In this document: piece after piece, positions 10,544 to 21,792 of the stretch
Layout: each line of letters begins with the position of its first letter
How positions within the stretch are numbered: the stretch's first letter is position 1
Source: Exophiala sp. HKRS030
Lineage: Eukaryota > Ascomycota > Eurotiomycetes > Chaetothyriales > Herpotrichiellaceae
Reading direction: 5' to 3'
Assembly (NCBI GenBank): GCA_023897205.1
Contig: JAHWDD010000002.1
Coordinates: 5,022,001 to 5,086,000, forward strand
Length of the DNA stretch: 64,000 nt
Translations under genes and position numbers: made by a program
Notes under the pieces: generated by a model
What the model saw: only the letters and a program-made list of their open reading frames with translations
The model's database searches: none
Told to the model about the DNA's origin: nothing

Positions 10544-11197
10544 TCAAGTCATCATCTCCTTGTGATGCGAGTACGCCGCATCCTCTTCGTGGAGCGTGGC
10601 AAGTGTGGACACTCGACTCCGATATTCGGGAGGAGGTGTCCGGACTTCATAAAGATCCGGCATGACAGGTGAGTTCTTCTCATCACGAATCTGTTCTAGT
10701 TTCGTCTGCCGCAGGGAGTGTTGATGCTGTTGTTTCCCGGCACATGGACATTGCACGACTCTTTCAAAGAGAAGCATCGTCCGTGGTGTTCGGTCTCGCC
10801 TTTCGACTGGTACTGTATGTCTTTGACCATCTTCAATGAGACAAACAAACTTCCTGGGGTTGACGTTAGCAAATTGATGACGACTAGTGGAAGCGTACAA
10901 GACTTACCACCCTTTTGATTCTTTCAAATTCGAGTTCTTTCGTAATTGCGAGCTCACGAATTTGGACAATGTCTCGCCACACTTGTCGATATCAGTTCGA
11001 TTATAGCCCTGCAGGTCTTCCTCAGGATCGAAATCCACTTCGTCGATATATGTGAAACACCAGCCGTCCTTGCCAGCCCGGCCATGGAATCCCCAATCAC
11101 AGAAGACAATCTTCCGTTGTTTCAACGTCTCAGGACATTGCTGTGCAGTGGACCGCGACGTTTTCGGCGACGAGCGCTTCATAAAATTCGAAAACAT
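10544..11197 (-). CDS. hypothetical protein, two exons
   Basis: Not recognised. Two open frames join across a good intron (about 10863-10917; GTAAGT donor, GCTAAC branch site, CCCCAG acceptor) in the phase needed to read SKG-W-KFVCLIEDG. The product has about 200 residues. The first half contains KIVFCDWGFHGRAGKDGWCF and the acidic DEVDFDPEEDLQGYNRTDID. The second half has ERVVQCPCAGKQQ and a hydrophilic tail. No signal peptide or membrane segment lies in this part. Further minus-strand open frames upstream (11179-11535 with a hydrophobic stretch, and 11590-11832) may be earlier exons of the same gene, but no convincing splice joins were found. Confidence 0.4.
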
Positions 11198-13057
11198 CTT
11201 CTAAACCAGTGAATTTGTATTGGTATGGATATGTAGGTGCAAAAGTTGTGTGGAGTATTGTATAGGTAGGAAGCACGTCTTGAGCTTTCAGGTGATTTTT
11301 GTGTTGTTAAATGCTTGGACCTTTTTCCTCTCTCACAACGGTCCCTGCTCCGATAAGAGGAGTCAGTGCTCACTAACCACCTCACAACAACGACGATTGG
11401 GTTGACGTACGCCATATCCGAGAAGCCACCCCAGATTAAGTTTCCATGGCTAAATTGCATCAATCCAAACCGCAAAAACCACACCACGACTGGCTCAACA
11501 TTTGGAGTAGCAAGCACCTGTTCATCGCTAGTCATGACCCTGTGGCGCCTAAGAGCGGTTGTCGTCTAGGAAGGTGACGTTCGTGGGATTTACGCACAGA
11601 CATGCCAGAGTCCCATGCCCGCAGTCCGTGCGGCCAAATTGACCTCTTGTATCGACAATTGCGGATTCTCGGGTATCCCATTGCGGCGCCCGTCGATCAC
11701 AGTTGCAGGAAATGTGGAGAAGCAAAAAACAATAGTTCTAACCATCCTTTCCTCCACTATTGTGTGAGAAGATGGGCTCAAGTCGATGATGATTCGACGA
11801 GATACGCGTTCCGAGTCTCTTGAAAGCAACACTTCCCTCTTTTGGTGCCGATCCTATTACCGACCTCACTCAACGGTCGTGCTTTCTGATCTTGGTGGTC
11901 CCCACATCCATTGGCATGTGAAGCTTTGTCCAACGCGTCATGCTTGCCCTCTCTCAAAACATGGCGACATTAAAGGGTTTGGTGGTAACAAAATAAGCAG
12001 AGTGCTTTGATCTGTGCTTGCGATTAGGCCTTGAAGAAAACGAACTTTCCCTCCTAACGACGATGTCGTGGTTGAGATACCAGTTACTGCCAGCTTCGCG
12101 AGATAGCCCTGGTCGAGAACGTTTACAGGTTACTGATGACACCTTCTTCCAGACTGACCAGCATGAATAGTCTGCCCAGACTCCAGATACCAACGGCAGC
12201 CGCAAAATATATTGATTTCTCAGTCTCCCCGTTCGCTAAGAATCCCAAACTCGATCAACTCCGACCTCCTTTAGGACGGTCACTCGCAACGAGTTTCAAG
12301 AAAGAAAAAGGAAGAAGGGCCCCACCCTTCAGGACCAATAACCGACCTTTAGCGGAAATGACGACCGGAGGCTGATTGCGCTCAGGCCTTTATTTTCCAG
12401 TAGTCAAGGCGCTTTGACCGGTTGCTCCGGACCCGCCTCCAGTTGTGAGAAGCCAATCCAAACGACTACGAACTGGGGTCCTCACGCGAGAGAGGAAAAA
12501 AGCTCGGTGACTTGAGGACAGAGCTAGCTTTCGGCAGATCTCATGTTGAGGTGCGTGGTAACAGCTTCTTGTTGCTGCACCAAAGCCATTTTCGACCGGT
12601 TGTTGGACAATAGCCGCTTCTGGGGTTCAGAGGCGCTGGCAGCTTCAGCCGAGCCAAATCAAGACGCAGCGCAACGCACGGGATACAAGATCAGCGGCGC
12701 TTAAATAATTTGGCTATTCTGCCTGGGGGACGTCGGTCAGTCATGGTAACAGTTTGAGGTCGTTGACTTTCTTGGCCTGTGAGCGTACAGTATGCATTCT
12801 TCTCATTATCCTTTAAGCACGTACTGGCACGTCACTTGCCGTGCAGATCTTTGCCGTCCGAGTATGCGTGATTTCAATATTTCATTGAGTATATATAACT
12901 GCCTCGTCACCGATGCTTTGCCTCGTTACGGCGACAGCAAAGTCAACTGCGCACTATACTGTCAGAGACTTTTCGGAGATTGTGCAAATGTAGTGCTCTG
13001 TCCATGTATTCGAGCTGAAAGCGAGTGCATCACTGCACCAGAAACCTAAATATACTG
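11198..13057. other. long intergenic stretch, possible upstream exons of the preceding gene
   Basis: Minus-strand frames at 11179-11535 (VEPVVVWFLRFGLMQF, membrane-like) and 11590-11832 could be exons of a gene continuing into 10544. Beyond 11.9 kb nothing coding is apparent. The right end is the 3' flank of the amylase gene. Confidence 0.3.
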
Positions 13058-14638
13058 TCACAAGTCCAACATCTCCAGGGTCTTCAGGGTCTCCAGGGTG
13101 TCATGAGGGCAAAACTCTGATGCATAGTTGGCAGGGCCCCAGATCCGGGGCATTCCAACGCCGATGGGACTTGAAAACGTGCCATTTACGTCGGTTGTAG
13201 CGATGTCACAATTCATTAAATCGACTATCCTCATTCCTGTCTCGAATCCCGATCCTTCGACAGAGACTGTGGCTTCCGATACTGTCTTCACGTTGTTGGA
13301 GATCTCGGCGGGCGATTGATGATGCAGAGCTTCACTTGTGCTTGTCAGCACAACCACGAAATCACCTCGTCTGAATACCAGATGTTTCTGTGAATAGTCT
13401 AAAATCTGACTTTCCGCGTATCGGGGCTGTGTACCGAATTCCGAATCTGTCACCAGATCTCTTAGTTTGTTCAGGTTGGAAATGATGCGATACAGTAAAC
13501 TGCCTTCATCATATCCGCTATGCCACATCGCCTCTCTGTTGTCTGGATCACCAGCGCCATTGAACCGCTGTTCGAAACCGTAGTACAACACTGGGATTCC
13601 TGTTGTCATGAACAGGAATGTGGCAGCGTTGATATCACGAATCACATCTGCTTTGGTTCTGCTAGCTGTCCGTGCTTGATCATGATTGTCCAGGAAATTA
13701 CAAAGCGTAGATGTATTGTGGAATGCAAGAGTCTCTTGACCAAGTGTATCTTTAAGTCGTTTGAAACCAGCGTCTCCTGTAAAGACATCGGTCGCTGCAA
13801 AATGCAGAGGGTAGTTCAGGACACTGTCCAGAGGCCCTTGATATGAAGATACGTAACTGATGTCTCCGGAGAGCACCTCGCCCGTAACAAAACAACCAAC
13901 GGCGTTCTGAAAGCGTGATAAATAGTGCTGAGGTATGTGTCTCGTGGTGTCAAGCCGAATGCCGTCAATGGAAAATTGCTGAACCATAGTAGCCACGCCA
14001 TCAATCAAGCTGTCAAAGACAACAGCATTCTCGGAATTTATGTCCGCAAGCAATGGCTTCTGGTTGTCAACAAGCCAACAGTTTTCCACCGAATGTTGGT
14101 CATTGTAGTCAATCGGACACAAGGGATGAAATGAAGATGTTTTATTGAGAGGTGCAGGGAGATGACTGTAATCTAGACGATCCCGATCCTGGTTGAGTGC
14201 GATATGATTGATATTGACATCGACCATCAATGCCATACCGCGATCATGTAATGCTCTCGAAAGACTGCGTAGATCGTCAGCGGTACCGAAATGGGCGTTG
14301 AGCTCGAAGGGATTCTCTGCCCAGTAACCATGATAACCATAGCCCCAAGTTGTCTTGTCCTCAAGATTGCGAACGATGGGACTGATCCAGATGGAGTCGA
14401 ATCCCATACCAGAGATGTAATCTAACTTCCTTTCGATCCCTTGCCATGTGCCACCGCAGTAGTTTCGCAACTGACAATCAGGGGACGAACCATCGCTGAG
14501 CGCGAAGCGATCAGTCAGGATCTGGTAGATTGATCTTCGGCTCCATTCATCGGCACTCATGGCAGCCACAGACAAGACAAACCATGATGCCACGGTAAAT
14601 ACAGGAAACGCCATCGGAAGATATGTGAGACCTATCAT
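13058..14638 (-). CDS. secreted alpha-amylase, GH13 (Taka-amylase type)
   Basis: Cleaves internal alpha-1,4 bonds of starch outside the cell. Single exon of 526 codons, starting at 14638 or at the second ATG (14614), just before the signal peptide core FPVFTVASWFVLSVAAMSA. GH13 conserved regions in order: DVNINH (region I, usually DVVANH), GIRLDTTRH with the nucleophile Asp near 231, GEVLSG with the acid/base Glu near 254, and FLDNHDQART with the third Asp near 319. WGYGYHGYWAENPFELNAHFG is the usual fungal block. There is no starch-binding domain; the C-terminal beta domain ends in a leucine-rich tail (LETLKTLEMLDL) made by an imperfect CTCCAGGGT repeat. All catalytic residues are present. 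Confidence 0.93.
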   Translation of the reverse strand: MIGLTYLPMAFPVFTVASWFVLSVAAMSADEWSRRSIYQILTDRFALSDGSSPDCQLRNYCGGTWQGIERKLDYISGMGFDSIWISPIVRNLEDKTTWGYGYHGYWAENPFELNAHFGTADDLRSLSRALHDRGMALMVDVNINHIALNQDRDRLDYSHLPAPLNKTSSFHPLCPIDYNDQHSVENCWLVDNQKPLLADINSENAVVFDSLIDGVATMVQQFSIDGIRLDTTRHIPQHYLSRFQNAVGCFVTGEVLSGDISYVSSYQGPLDSVLNYPLHFAATDVFTGDAGFKRLKDTLGQETLAFHNTSTLCNFLDNHDQARTASRTKADVIRDINAATFLFMTTGIPVLYYGFEQRFNGAGDPDNREAMWHSGYDEGSLLYRIISNLNKLRDLVTDSEFGTQPRYAESQILDYSQKHLVFRRGDFVVVLTSTSEALHHQSPAEISNNVKTVSEATVSVEGSGFETGMRIVDLMNCDIATTDVNGTFSSPIGVGMPRIWGPANYASEFCPHDTLETLKTLEMLDL

Positions 14639-15385
14639 ATTGGAGATCAGTAATTTGAGAAATTCTCGATCCTAAGAATCGACTGAAGGGAGAAGTTCCG
14701 GAAAGTGCTGAAAATCAGTCAGAAAGCCTTTGAAGGCTCTGTGCAGAATGAAACACAAACGTGACTGCCTGGTGAGTTCAGAAAGTCGACTGAACCAGTT
14801 GACACTCTAAAAGTCGAAGTTTTCTAACATCACGTTTGTACTCATCTCAAACTTGGTCAACCAATAAAATCATGAAGTCTCGATATACGAGAATGTGGCA
14901 GTGGGTCAAGGAGGACCTCTCTTGGGAGCCACGATTCACATGAGAACTGTTGGATTCTCTATCAGGATGGACTTTGCAAATCTCTTCTGGTATCATTCTA
15001 AGACATGATGGGTGAAGGCATGAGGAGCGGACGTGGTGTCGTGGATTTTCTGTAACTACCAGAACTGCATTCTCCGCGTCAAAGTTTCAACCGAGAAAAG
15101 CCTATGCTACAATTACAGCGGACTAGAAAGCGCACCAAGTGCTGATATCGACTTCGGGAACTTAGAATGATATCACCACCCTACAATACCTCGTCCGACT
15201 TCAGATCAAGAGTATAGAGGAGTCGGACGTATGGTTATAATGCAAGTACTGCGCACATATCTTTTCCTTTGTATACATCTGCATGAATACTTCGCCTCTT
15301 CGTACGACTCATGATTCTTCCCAAGAACGTATTGCGCCAGTGCCAGATCCCTAGAGAGTACCCCCCACCAACAGAGGTATAACCA
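14639..15385. promoter_or_regulatory. divergent promoter between amylase and AFG1-like gene
   Basis: These 747 bp lie between divergent starts. No specific operator is called. Nothing coding was seen. Confidence 0.35.
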
Positions 15386-17798
15386 ATGCCACTACAATCC
15401 ACAGGCACGGCCAGAAACCTCAGCCTAAGTATCACCAATCCTCTCGTTCTTTACCGAGCGCTTGTAGCCACTAGCAAAATCCGTCCGGACCCTGCACAGC
15501 ACCGACTTGCTTTGCAGCTCCAGAAGCTCTATTTCCGACTCAAGGACTACTCTCCAGAAGTCGAATACAGGTACCGACTCGAACGAATCGCGCGGAAGAC
15601 TGCTGTTGCGCGCAAGAAGCGCGAGCCAGAGAATCATGGCACCGAGCAGGGGACGTCGCATCTTGAGACTAGGTCTCGTACTCCGGATTCCCGCTCCAGA
15701 CAGAACAAAGGATTTGGACTCTCCTCGCTTTTGAGTGTCTCTCCGACGGGCACACTTGCACTGACACGGACAAAACCACTACATAATTCGGCAGTCTCCA
15801 TCTCCTCTCCACAGGGGATGTTACTATATGGTGAAGTGGGAAGAGGCAAATCCATGCTCCTCGACCTACTATATTCTTCGCTGCCATCGCGGAAGAAGAA
15901 ACGATGGCATTTCAATACATTCATGCTAGACTTATACCGACGAATCGAACAAAGCAGACTCGAGAGACTCGACTTGGAAGAAACCACTGCTCGAGGCGGG
16001 AGGTCGTGGCTGTTCGGGTCTGATTCCGGGGTCAATGAAAACGAGCATGTCATTCTCAGCCTGGCCAAAGATACTATCAGTGACAGTCCGATTCTGTTTC
16101 TTGACGAATTCCAAATGCCTGACCGCACTGCATCGAAGTTGATCAATTCGTTCTTCACAGGGTTTTTCCATCTCGGAGGTGTGTTGGTGGCGAGCTCGAA
16201 CCGAATGCCCGACGAGTTGAGCAAGGCAGCGGGTATCGAGTTTGGACGTGGAGCTTCAGATGAGCGGGCAGCTAACAAAGGCGGATTCTGGGCCTTGGCT
16301 GGGGTGCCCGACGTAACAGCCAGGCGGAGATGCAAGCCAAGGGAGACTTTGGTCTGTTTTTAGAAGTCTTGAAGGCGCGATGTGAGGTGTGGGAAATGGA
16401 AGGCGAACGGGATTGGAGGCGCGACTATGATGGAGTTGAGGCCGAGTCTTCGGCGGAAAATGATACAGACATGGAAGGACATGGTGTTTCTGGAAGCCCT
16501 GGGAGTTCTATGCATCTTCCTAGTGAAACGGGCGAGGCTTTGTCGAAAATGGCGACAACAGCAATAACACAAGACACGCAAGTCTCGTCAGATGCACCAC
16601 CTCACTACCATGTCTCGGTAGAAGCTATCGGTGTTTCTTCTTCATCACTGGAGCGCGACAGTTTATGCCTCAATCCTTCAGACACTTGGACACCCAGAAC
16701 CTTGACCGTCTACGCACGTCGCATACACCTTCCACGCACACACGACGGTATTTTGAGGGCATCTTTTCAGGAATTATGCGCAACATATCTGGGTCCTGCC
16801 GACTACGTCTCGTTATGCTCGACATTCCACACTCTGATTCTGACGGACGTGCCTGTCTTGACACTGCTGCAGAAGAACGAGGCTCGCCGGTTCATCACTC
16901 TTCTGGACGCACTCTACGAAGCACGCTGCCGACTCCTCGTGCAAGCAGAGGCTCCACCGGACAAACTATTCTTCCCGAAACACGCCGAAGGCTGAGTTCA
17001 GTCGACGGCGGCGATGGCGACGGATTGTTGCTCCTCGAGGAAGAAAGCGACTCGATCACGTCCGAGGCATTCTCCGAGATCTATCAGGATTCGACTGCTC
17101 CGTTCCGACCGAACATCACTTCATACACGGACGCGAACACGCAGACATCCGTGCCTTCATCGCCACCGGCATTCACACCATCGATCATCTCGCCGTCGCT
17201 GAGGTCTGTGCTCGCCGATGAAGATGCCGACTTTGGCCCAACTTATGGCAACGGGAGGAGCCAAGGTATGTCGTCCGGACGGGTCAACCTCGATATGGGT
17301 CCTCAGGGGATGGCAGAGCTGGAGTTGCGGCAGGGTCCGGATTTCACGCAAACGGGAGCTCTGACGGGTGAAGATGAGAGATTTGCCTACAAGCGTGCAC
17401 GGAGTCGGTTGTGGGAAATGTGTGGTAAGAGGTGGTGGGACGAGAGGAGTTCGGATAGGGATGTGCAGGAATGGTGGAGGCCTGTGGAGAAGGAAGCGAG
17501 GGCGTGGGAGAGGTTTGAGAATGGACAGAGAGTGAATGAAGAGAGGGCAATTGTTGAGGTTGCTCAACAGGCACAAGAAGAAATCAGATCTAGTGTTGCT
17601 GAGAGGGATGATACTCTGTTTCGACACGGGGCTAGTCCGTTTCGCACACATGAGAAGCCCCCTCCAAAGTTCGGTTGGCAGCATGCATGGGGTATGATGC
17701 AATGGGGAGCAAAAGCTGGAGAATGGGGCAAAGGAGTGCAAGGAGAGAAACAGAAGGATAGGACGGATGACGTCGGACACAGACGTGACGAGCAGTAG
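15386..17798 (+). CDS. afg1: AFG1/LACE1-type mitochondrial AAA-like ATPase, two frame breaks
   Basis: AFG1 ATPases act in the mitochondrial matrix/inner membrane in the turnover of respiratory subunits. From the ATG at 15386 the sequence shows LVLYRALVATSKIRPDPAQ, Walker A GEVGRGKSMLLDLLY, the F.MLDLYRRI stretch and Walker B ILFLDEFQMPDRTASKLI. After WALAG at 16301-16304 (GGGG) coding moves to another frame: GDFGLFLEVLKARCEVWEMEG up to PVLTLLQKNEARRFITLLDALYE and APPDKLFFPKHA. It moves again at 16990-16991, continuing with an acidic, low-complexity insert and EDERFAYKRARSRLWEMCG, the expected C terminus. Each shift equals one missing base. The usual FDEFQVTD is varied to LDEFQMPD. The family call is secure; the reading frame as given is broken. 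Confidence 0.85.
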
Positions 17799-18001
17799 AG
17801 TGACAAGCACAAATTTGACAGGATCTTGCTAATCAGTGGTGGATTTCATCATAATGCAGGGTACTGCCTGTCATGGTCATGTATCTAGATGGTTGATGAG
17901 TAGAATATCATGCATGCAGGTCGTTCGTTGTTCATTGTTCACGAACGACCAACGCTTTTGTACCTCCATGTTCTCTAAGCGAAACTCTACTGTAGACAGT
18001 A

Positions 18002-18932
18002 CTAGTTTTCGTCGTCAACTTCTGGTGGAGTGGCAAGGTATCCCTTGTCCTCAAGGTACTTGACGATGATCTTGACAGCATCTTCGACTGAAGTTTTGTC
18101 GCTGTGAATGTGAATCTCGGGTTTCAGAGGTTCCTCGTAAGGAGCACTGATGCCGGTAAATTCAGGGATTTTACCCTCTCGAGCTTTCTTGTACAGACCT
18201 TTGGGGTCTCTCTGCTCGGCAACCTCGACAGGGACATCGATCCAGACTTCGACGAATGGGACGCCTGCTTCACCACCCGGTCGCTCTGCTTCATGGAGCT
18301 GTCGTGCCAAATCACGGTCTGCTCGATAGGGGCTGATGAAGCTGGTGACGGCGATAGTGGCAGAGTCAGCAAAGAGTTTGGCGACCTCAGCGATACGTCG
18401 GATGTTCTCCTCCCGATCTTTGGGAGAGAAGCCAAGGTCCTTGTTCAGGCCGAATCGAATGTTGTCACCATCGAGACGGTAGGCGGCTTTGTTGTATGGT
18501 TTCCGAAGGAGTGCTTGCTCCAAGGCAACGGCGATGGTAGACTTGCCGCTGGCTGAGAGTCCGGTGAGCCAGATGGTCAGGCCGGATTGTTTGCGAAGAC
18601 CAGCCCGGATGGTGGGTGTCAAGGGGGTTGGATGGTAGTGAATGTTGCTATAGTCATAGTGGTAAGTGGGCTGTTCTGGTATGGACTTATGAGTGGTACA
18701 TGACAGATACTGTAATGCAGCAGGGTCATGTGTATCGTTCGACAGCAGGGTGATTGTGTAGATGAAACAAACGACGGGTCTCGTTGGTAGACCAGGGAAG
18801 GAATAGCTTGCCTAGTTGAAAGGGCTAACTGAACTGAGGTGTGGATACAAAAGCAAGGCTGTGCTGGGACTAAATGCTGTTGTGCACCGCGGCCAAAATA
18901 GAAGAGTAACCAGGAAGGACTTACGTAGCCAT
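18002..18932 (-). CDS. MET14: adenylyl-sulfate (APS) kinase
   Basis: Phosphorylates APS to PAPS in cytosolic sulfate assimilation. Exon 1 is only 8 nt (ATGGCTAC, 18925-18932), followed by a 277-nt intron (18648-18924, GTAAGT..ATAG). The join gives [20 protein letters not shown], the standard fungal N terminus. The P-loop GLSASGKST is at residues 32-40, followed by [27 protein letters not shown] [28 protein letters not shown] and [20 protein letters not shown]. The 217-residue length is standard. There is no fused ATP-sulfurylase domain. It converges with the AFG1-like gene. Confidence 0.95.
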
Positions 18933-19285
18933 GATCTTGCAGATCTCAATCTTTCAACGTCCCAGGGATGTTAATGTGGAATTTGGAAGCAGTAAGGAAT
19001 TGGGGTCAAGGAAAGATGGGTTTTGGATGTTTTCTTTATGGATTTTTTCATTCCGCAAAATCTTTGTATACTTGACCTCGATTTGCAATTTTTCGACGTT
19101 GATTCTGCCCAATGAAATGGCGTGGCAAGTGATGAGTTTTTGCGTGATTGAATGCCAAGTCCTACGGCTCTTGCCGTTTGTGACTGACTTTATGACGTGG
19201 GCGAGGGTAGCTCCTTCTCTAGTTATTCAAGTCGCTCGGAGTGGCTTGAGGTCGCTCCTACCTTCAAATGCCGACAATCCTATTG

Positions 19286-19422
19286 CATACCTACCTGGCA
19301 CTCAATTACCCACGTACCCAGGTACCAATCTTTCAAACTATCTGCTATGTAATCCACACAGTAAGTAGCTCGAGGTCTAGGTACCCAGGTACATATGTAC
19401 CAAACAAAGTACCTAGGTACTT
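19286..19422. repeat. cluster of GTACC/CCTAGG palindromes
   Basis: Repeated TACCTACCTGG, CGTACCCAGGTACC and TAGGTACCCAGGTAC units end in the perfect 16-bp palindrome AAGTACCTAGGTACTT at 19407-19422. Similar CTTAGGTAC pieces recur at 38236-38280 and 38451-38510. Role unknown. Confidence 0.6.
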
Positions 19423-21202
19423 AGTTTCCTGCCCTTTTAGACATTCAGCCGGGAGCCAGATCCCGCCCTTTTCAGATTGTGTCTCTGTTTTTATTATCAC
19501 CTTATTCTGCTCATTTATTCAACTTCCCATCATACTATTATTTGCCTGTCAAAACATTACGATCTTTCGATTTTCCTCTCCACAATGTCACCTCCTTGGC
19601 TACTATGCTAACTTAGGTTTACCTCAGGTTCTACTTAGAGTCTTAATCAATACGTGTCACTCCCCCATTCAATGAACATGGACTATGTTTGTTTGCGCCA
19701 CGAGGCTCTAACTTGAACTTGACGTCCACTGTAAACTGTCCACTAATTATCTAGTAAGTTCCAACAACTATCACCCGATGCTATTGTGAACAGGGCTCTT
19801 CATATGGATAATGGCTCGGAGCAGGCCATACCTGTCATACTCGTCCCTGTTCGTTTATCTTTGGCAACCACTCAGCGGCTGCTTCATTCAGAGCTGAGGT
19901 TGCAGCGGAACCACCAGCCGACGGATACGTGCGGTCCCTCGTATGTCAACCCTTGCCATGCATCCACGGCCACCACCTGCACTGTACACCTTGCTAAATC
20001 TGGCCTTGGTTCCAGTGATCCGAGATTAATCCTGGCATTTTCTCCTCTTTGTTCCAGATTCGCCGAATCCAGAATTTCCATGTCCAAAACGTTGCAGGTG
20101 TGGACTCTCCATGCCTGTCAGAGGTTTTTTGATTTGCCACTCCATGTTTGTGGTGCGTCTTCACATTGATGCACTTCTGACTCTGGCCATGGAATTTCAA
20201 TCCAAGCATCATCAAGTGATGACCTTGATTCCCATCATGTTGGGCTGCCAACTCAGCCTACTTATAACCTAGTTCCCTTCCACCAGTATCATGGCGATCC
20301 TTTGTTTGCACCAGTCCACGTCGTACAGGTCTTCTTCAGATGGCTAAGCGAAGCCAGTCATGTTCTTTTGTGCCATACGACGACCGGCGCAAGGTGTGTC
20401 GCCTTGCTGATCGATTCAAGATTGCCACCAGGTCGCCCGCGGAACCTGTTCAATTTCAACCTGTTCCAGGTCGGTGTGCAACACTCCCCTTGGTGCTGTT
20501 GATGAGAAGCGAAGCCCCCAGCCCCGTGGATACATGTCCTTTGTTATACCGTTGCGAACACAATTGCAAACCAGACGGCGCTTCTGGTCTTTAGCACTGG
20601 CCACATCCAATCAACCACGCCGCCTCGCGACCGGATGCGTGCCAGGGAAAACCACAACGGCCTGCTTAATATGAGCCCTTGTCCTACTGCACCCACGGAT
20701 CAGAACATTACGTGGGGATTGCTCCTTGCCATCCCCAGTACACGGCACACTATGGGACGTTTGAAGATACACGAAAGATAAGTATCTCATATGTGTCGTC
20801 CCATCTTCTTTGTCTTCCATATGTCTGTGTGCTGCGACTTACCGTTGAAACTTGCTGCGCTGGGGACTTGTTGGCCACCAATTCCCAACCGTTATCATTT
20901 CCATCACTTGTCCAGTGTCTCACTGCGTACGTGCAGATGTCTATCATCTCAATTCATCCTCCTCCTCGTTGATCATTGGCTGCCCCACAACCTCCGTATT
21001 TGACCGATATACCTATCTATCGTCTGTTGTGACCTTGGATCTCGTACCGCTGTCTACGAAGATATCGACATCGACATTGACACCGTTCTCCAGCACCATC
21101 CGCACACCCTGGGCTTGAAGAACTGTCAACCTTTCACCTTTGTACCCAGAAAAAGTCACCCTGTTCTCTTGTTGCCGTGCGCTGGATCGATCGATCTGAT
21201 TA

Positions 21203-21306
21203 GGATCTGGGATCTGAAATCTGAAATCTGGAATCTGGTGGTGACAGGCCAGACTCTGGGGCAGGCGCGATTGACGTTGACATGCACTTGCACTTGCACT
21301 TGCACT
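21203..21306. repeat. short tandem repeats: ATCTG-type and (TGCACT)4
   Basis: An imperfect ATCTGRA repeat runs over 21203-21237, and four exact TGCACT units lie at 21283-21306. They are about 500 bp upstream of the next start codon. Confidence 0.8.
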
Positions 21307-21792
21307 CGCAATCAATCAATGGGTGACAATTGGGAAACGAAATTCCTTTGCGACTACCGCCTCATTCGACCCCAACTGCTGCCTTTCGACCACACCTGCG
21401 CCCTCACTCTCACTCTCACTTTCACATTTCCCTACATCTTCACCTCCACGCTCGCTCAGCTGTTCTTTTGTGAATCTGGCCGCATGACTACTCAAGCTGT
21501 ATCAACCGTCCGCATCTTCACTCTAATTTGTCCCTATTATGTAATGTCAATACCCTTCACCATATCCACCTCCATCCGCGCTGTGGACGACAACCAAGTC
21601 AGTCCATCTTCACCTTCACCCTTCACCACGGCCGGCACAAATTCCCACTTGTGGACTGCCTCAACAGTTGAGATATCGGACTCATTCTGAACCAAGACCG
21701 AATCTTCTCGTTGTTTTGATTTCGATCTTCCAATCTCATCATCCTCAGCCCCCGCTCAGCCAGCGCCTGTCAAAGACGCCCGAGATATCGCC

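Larger units (their letters stand above)
18933..21792. other. long intergenic region with short repeats
   Basis: No gene was recognised in 2.86 kb. It holds the APS-kinase promoter, a cluster of GTAC/CCTAGG palindromes at 19286-19422, and, before the next plus-strand gene, tandem TGCACT units (21283-21306), an ATCTG(A/G) repeat (21203-21237) and a pyrimidine-rich CTCACT stretch near 21400-21430, as is common in fungal 5' leaders. Confidence 0.45.

Noticed and set aside
11590..11832. Minus-strand frame with QLSIQEVNLAARTAGM as part of a sulfite-oxidase-like gene
   Set aside because: Only a short vague similarity; no molybdopterin-binding motif follows, and no good splice to the next frame was found.
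16304..16319. Mini-intron GTGCCCGACGTAACAG explaining the first AFG1 frame shift
   Set aside because: 16 nt is far below the minimum intron size; one missing G in the adjacent GGGG run is simpler.
16938..17010. Intron GTGCAAGC..TTCAG explaining the second AFG1 frame shift
   Set aside because: It would delete APPDKLFFP, a conserved AFG1 segment, and the donor is weak.
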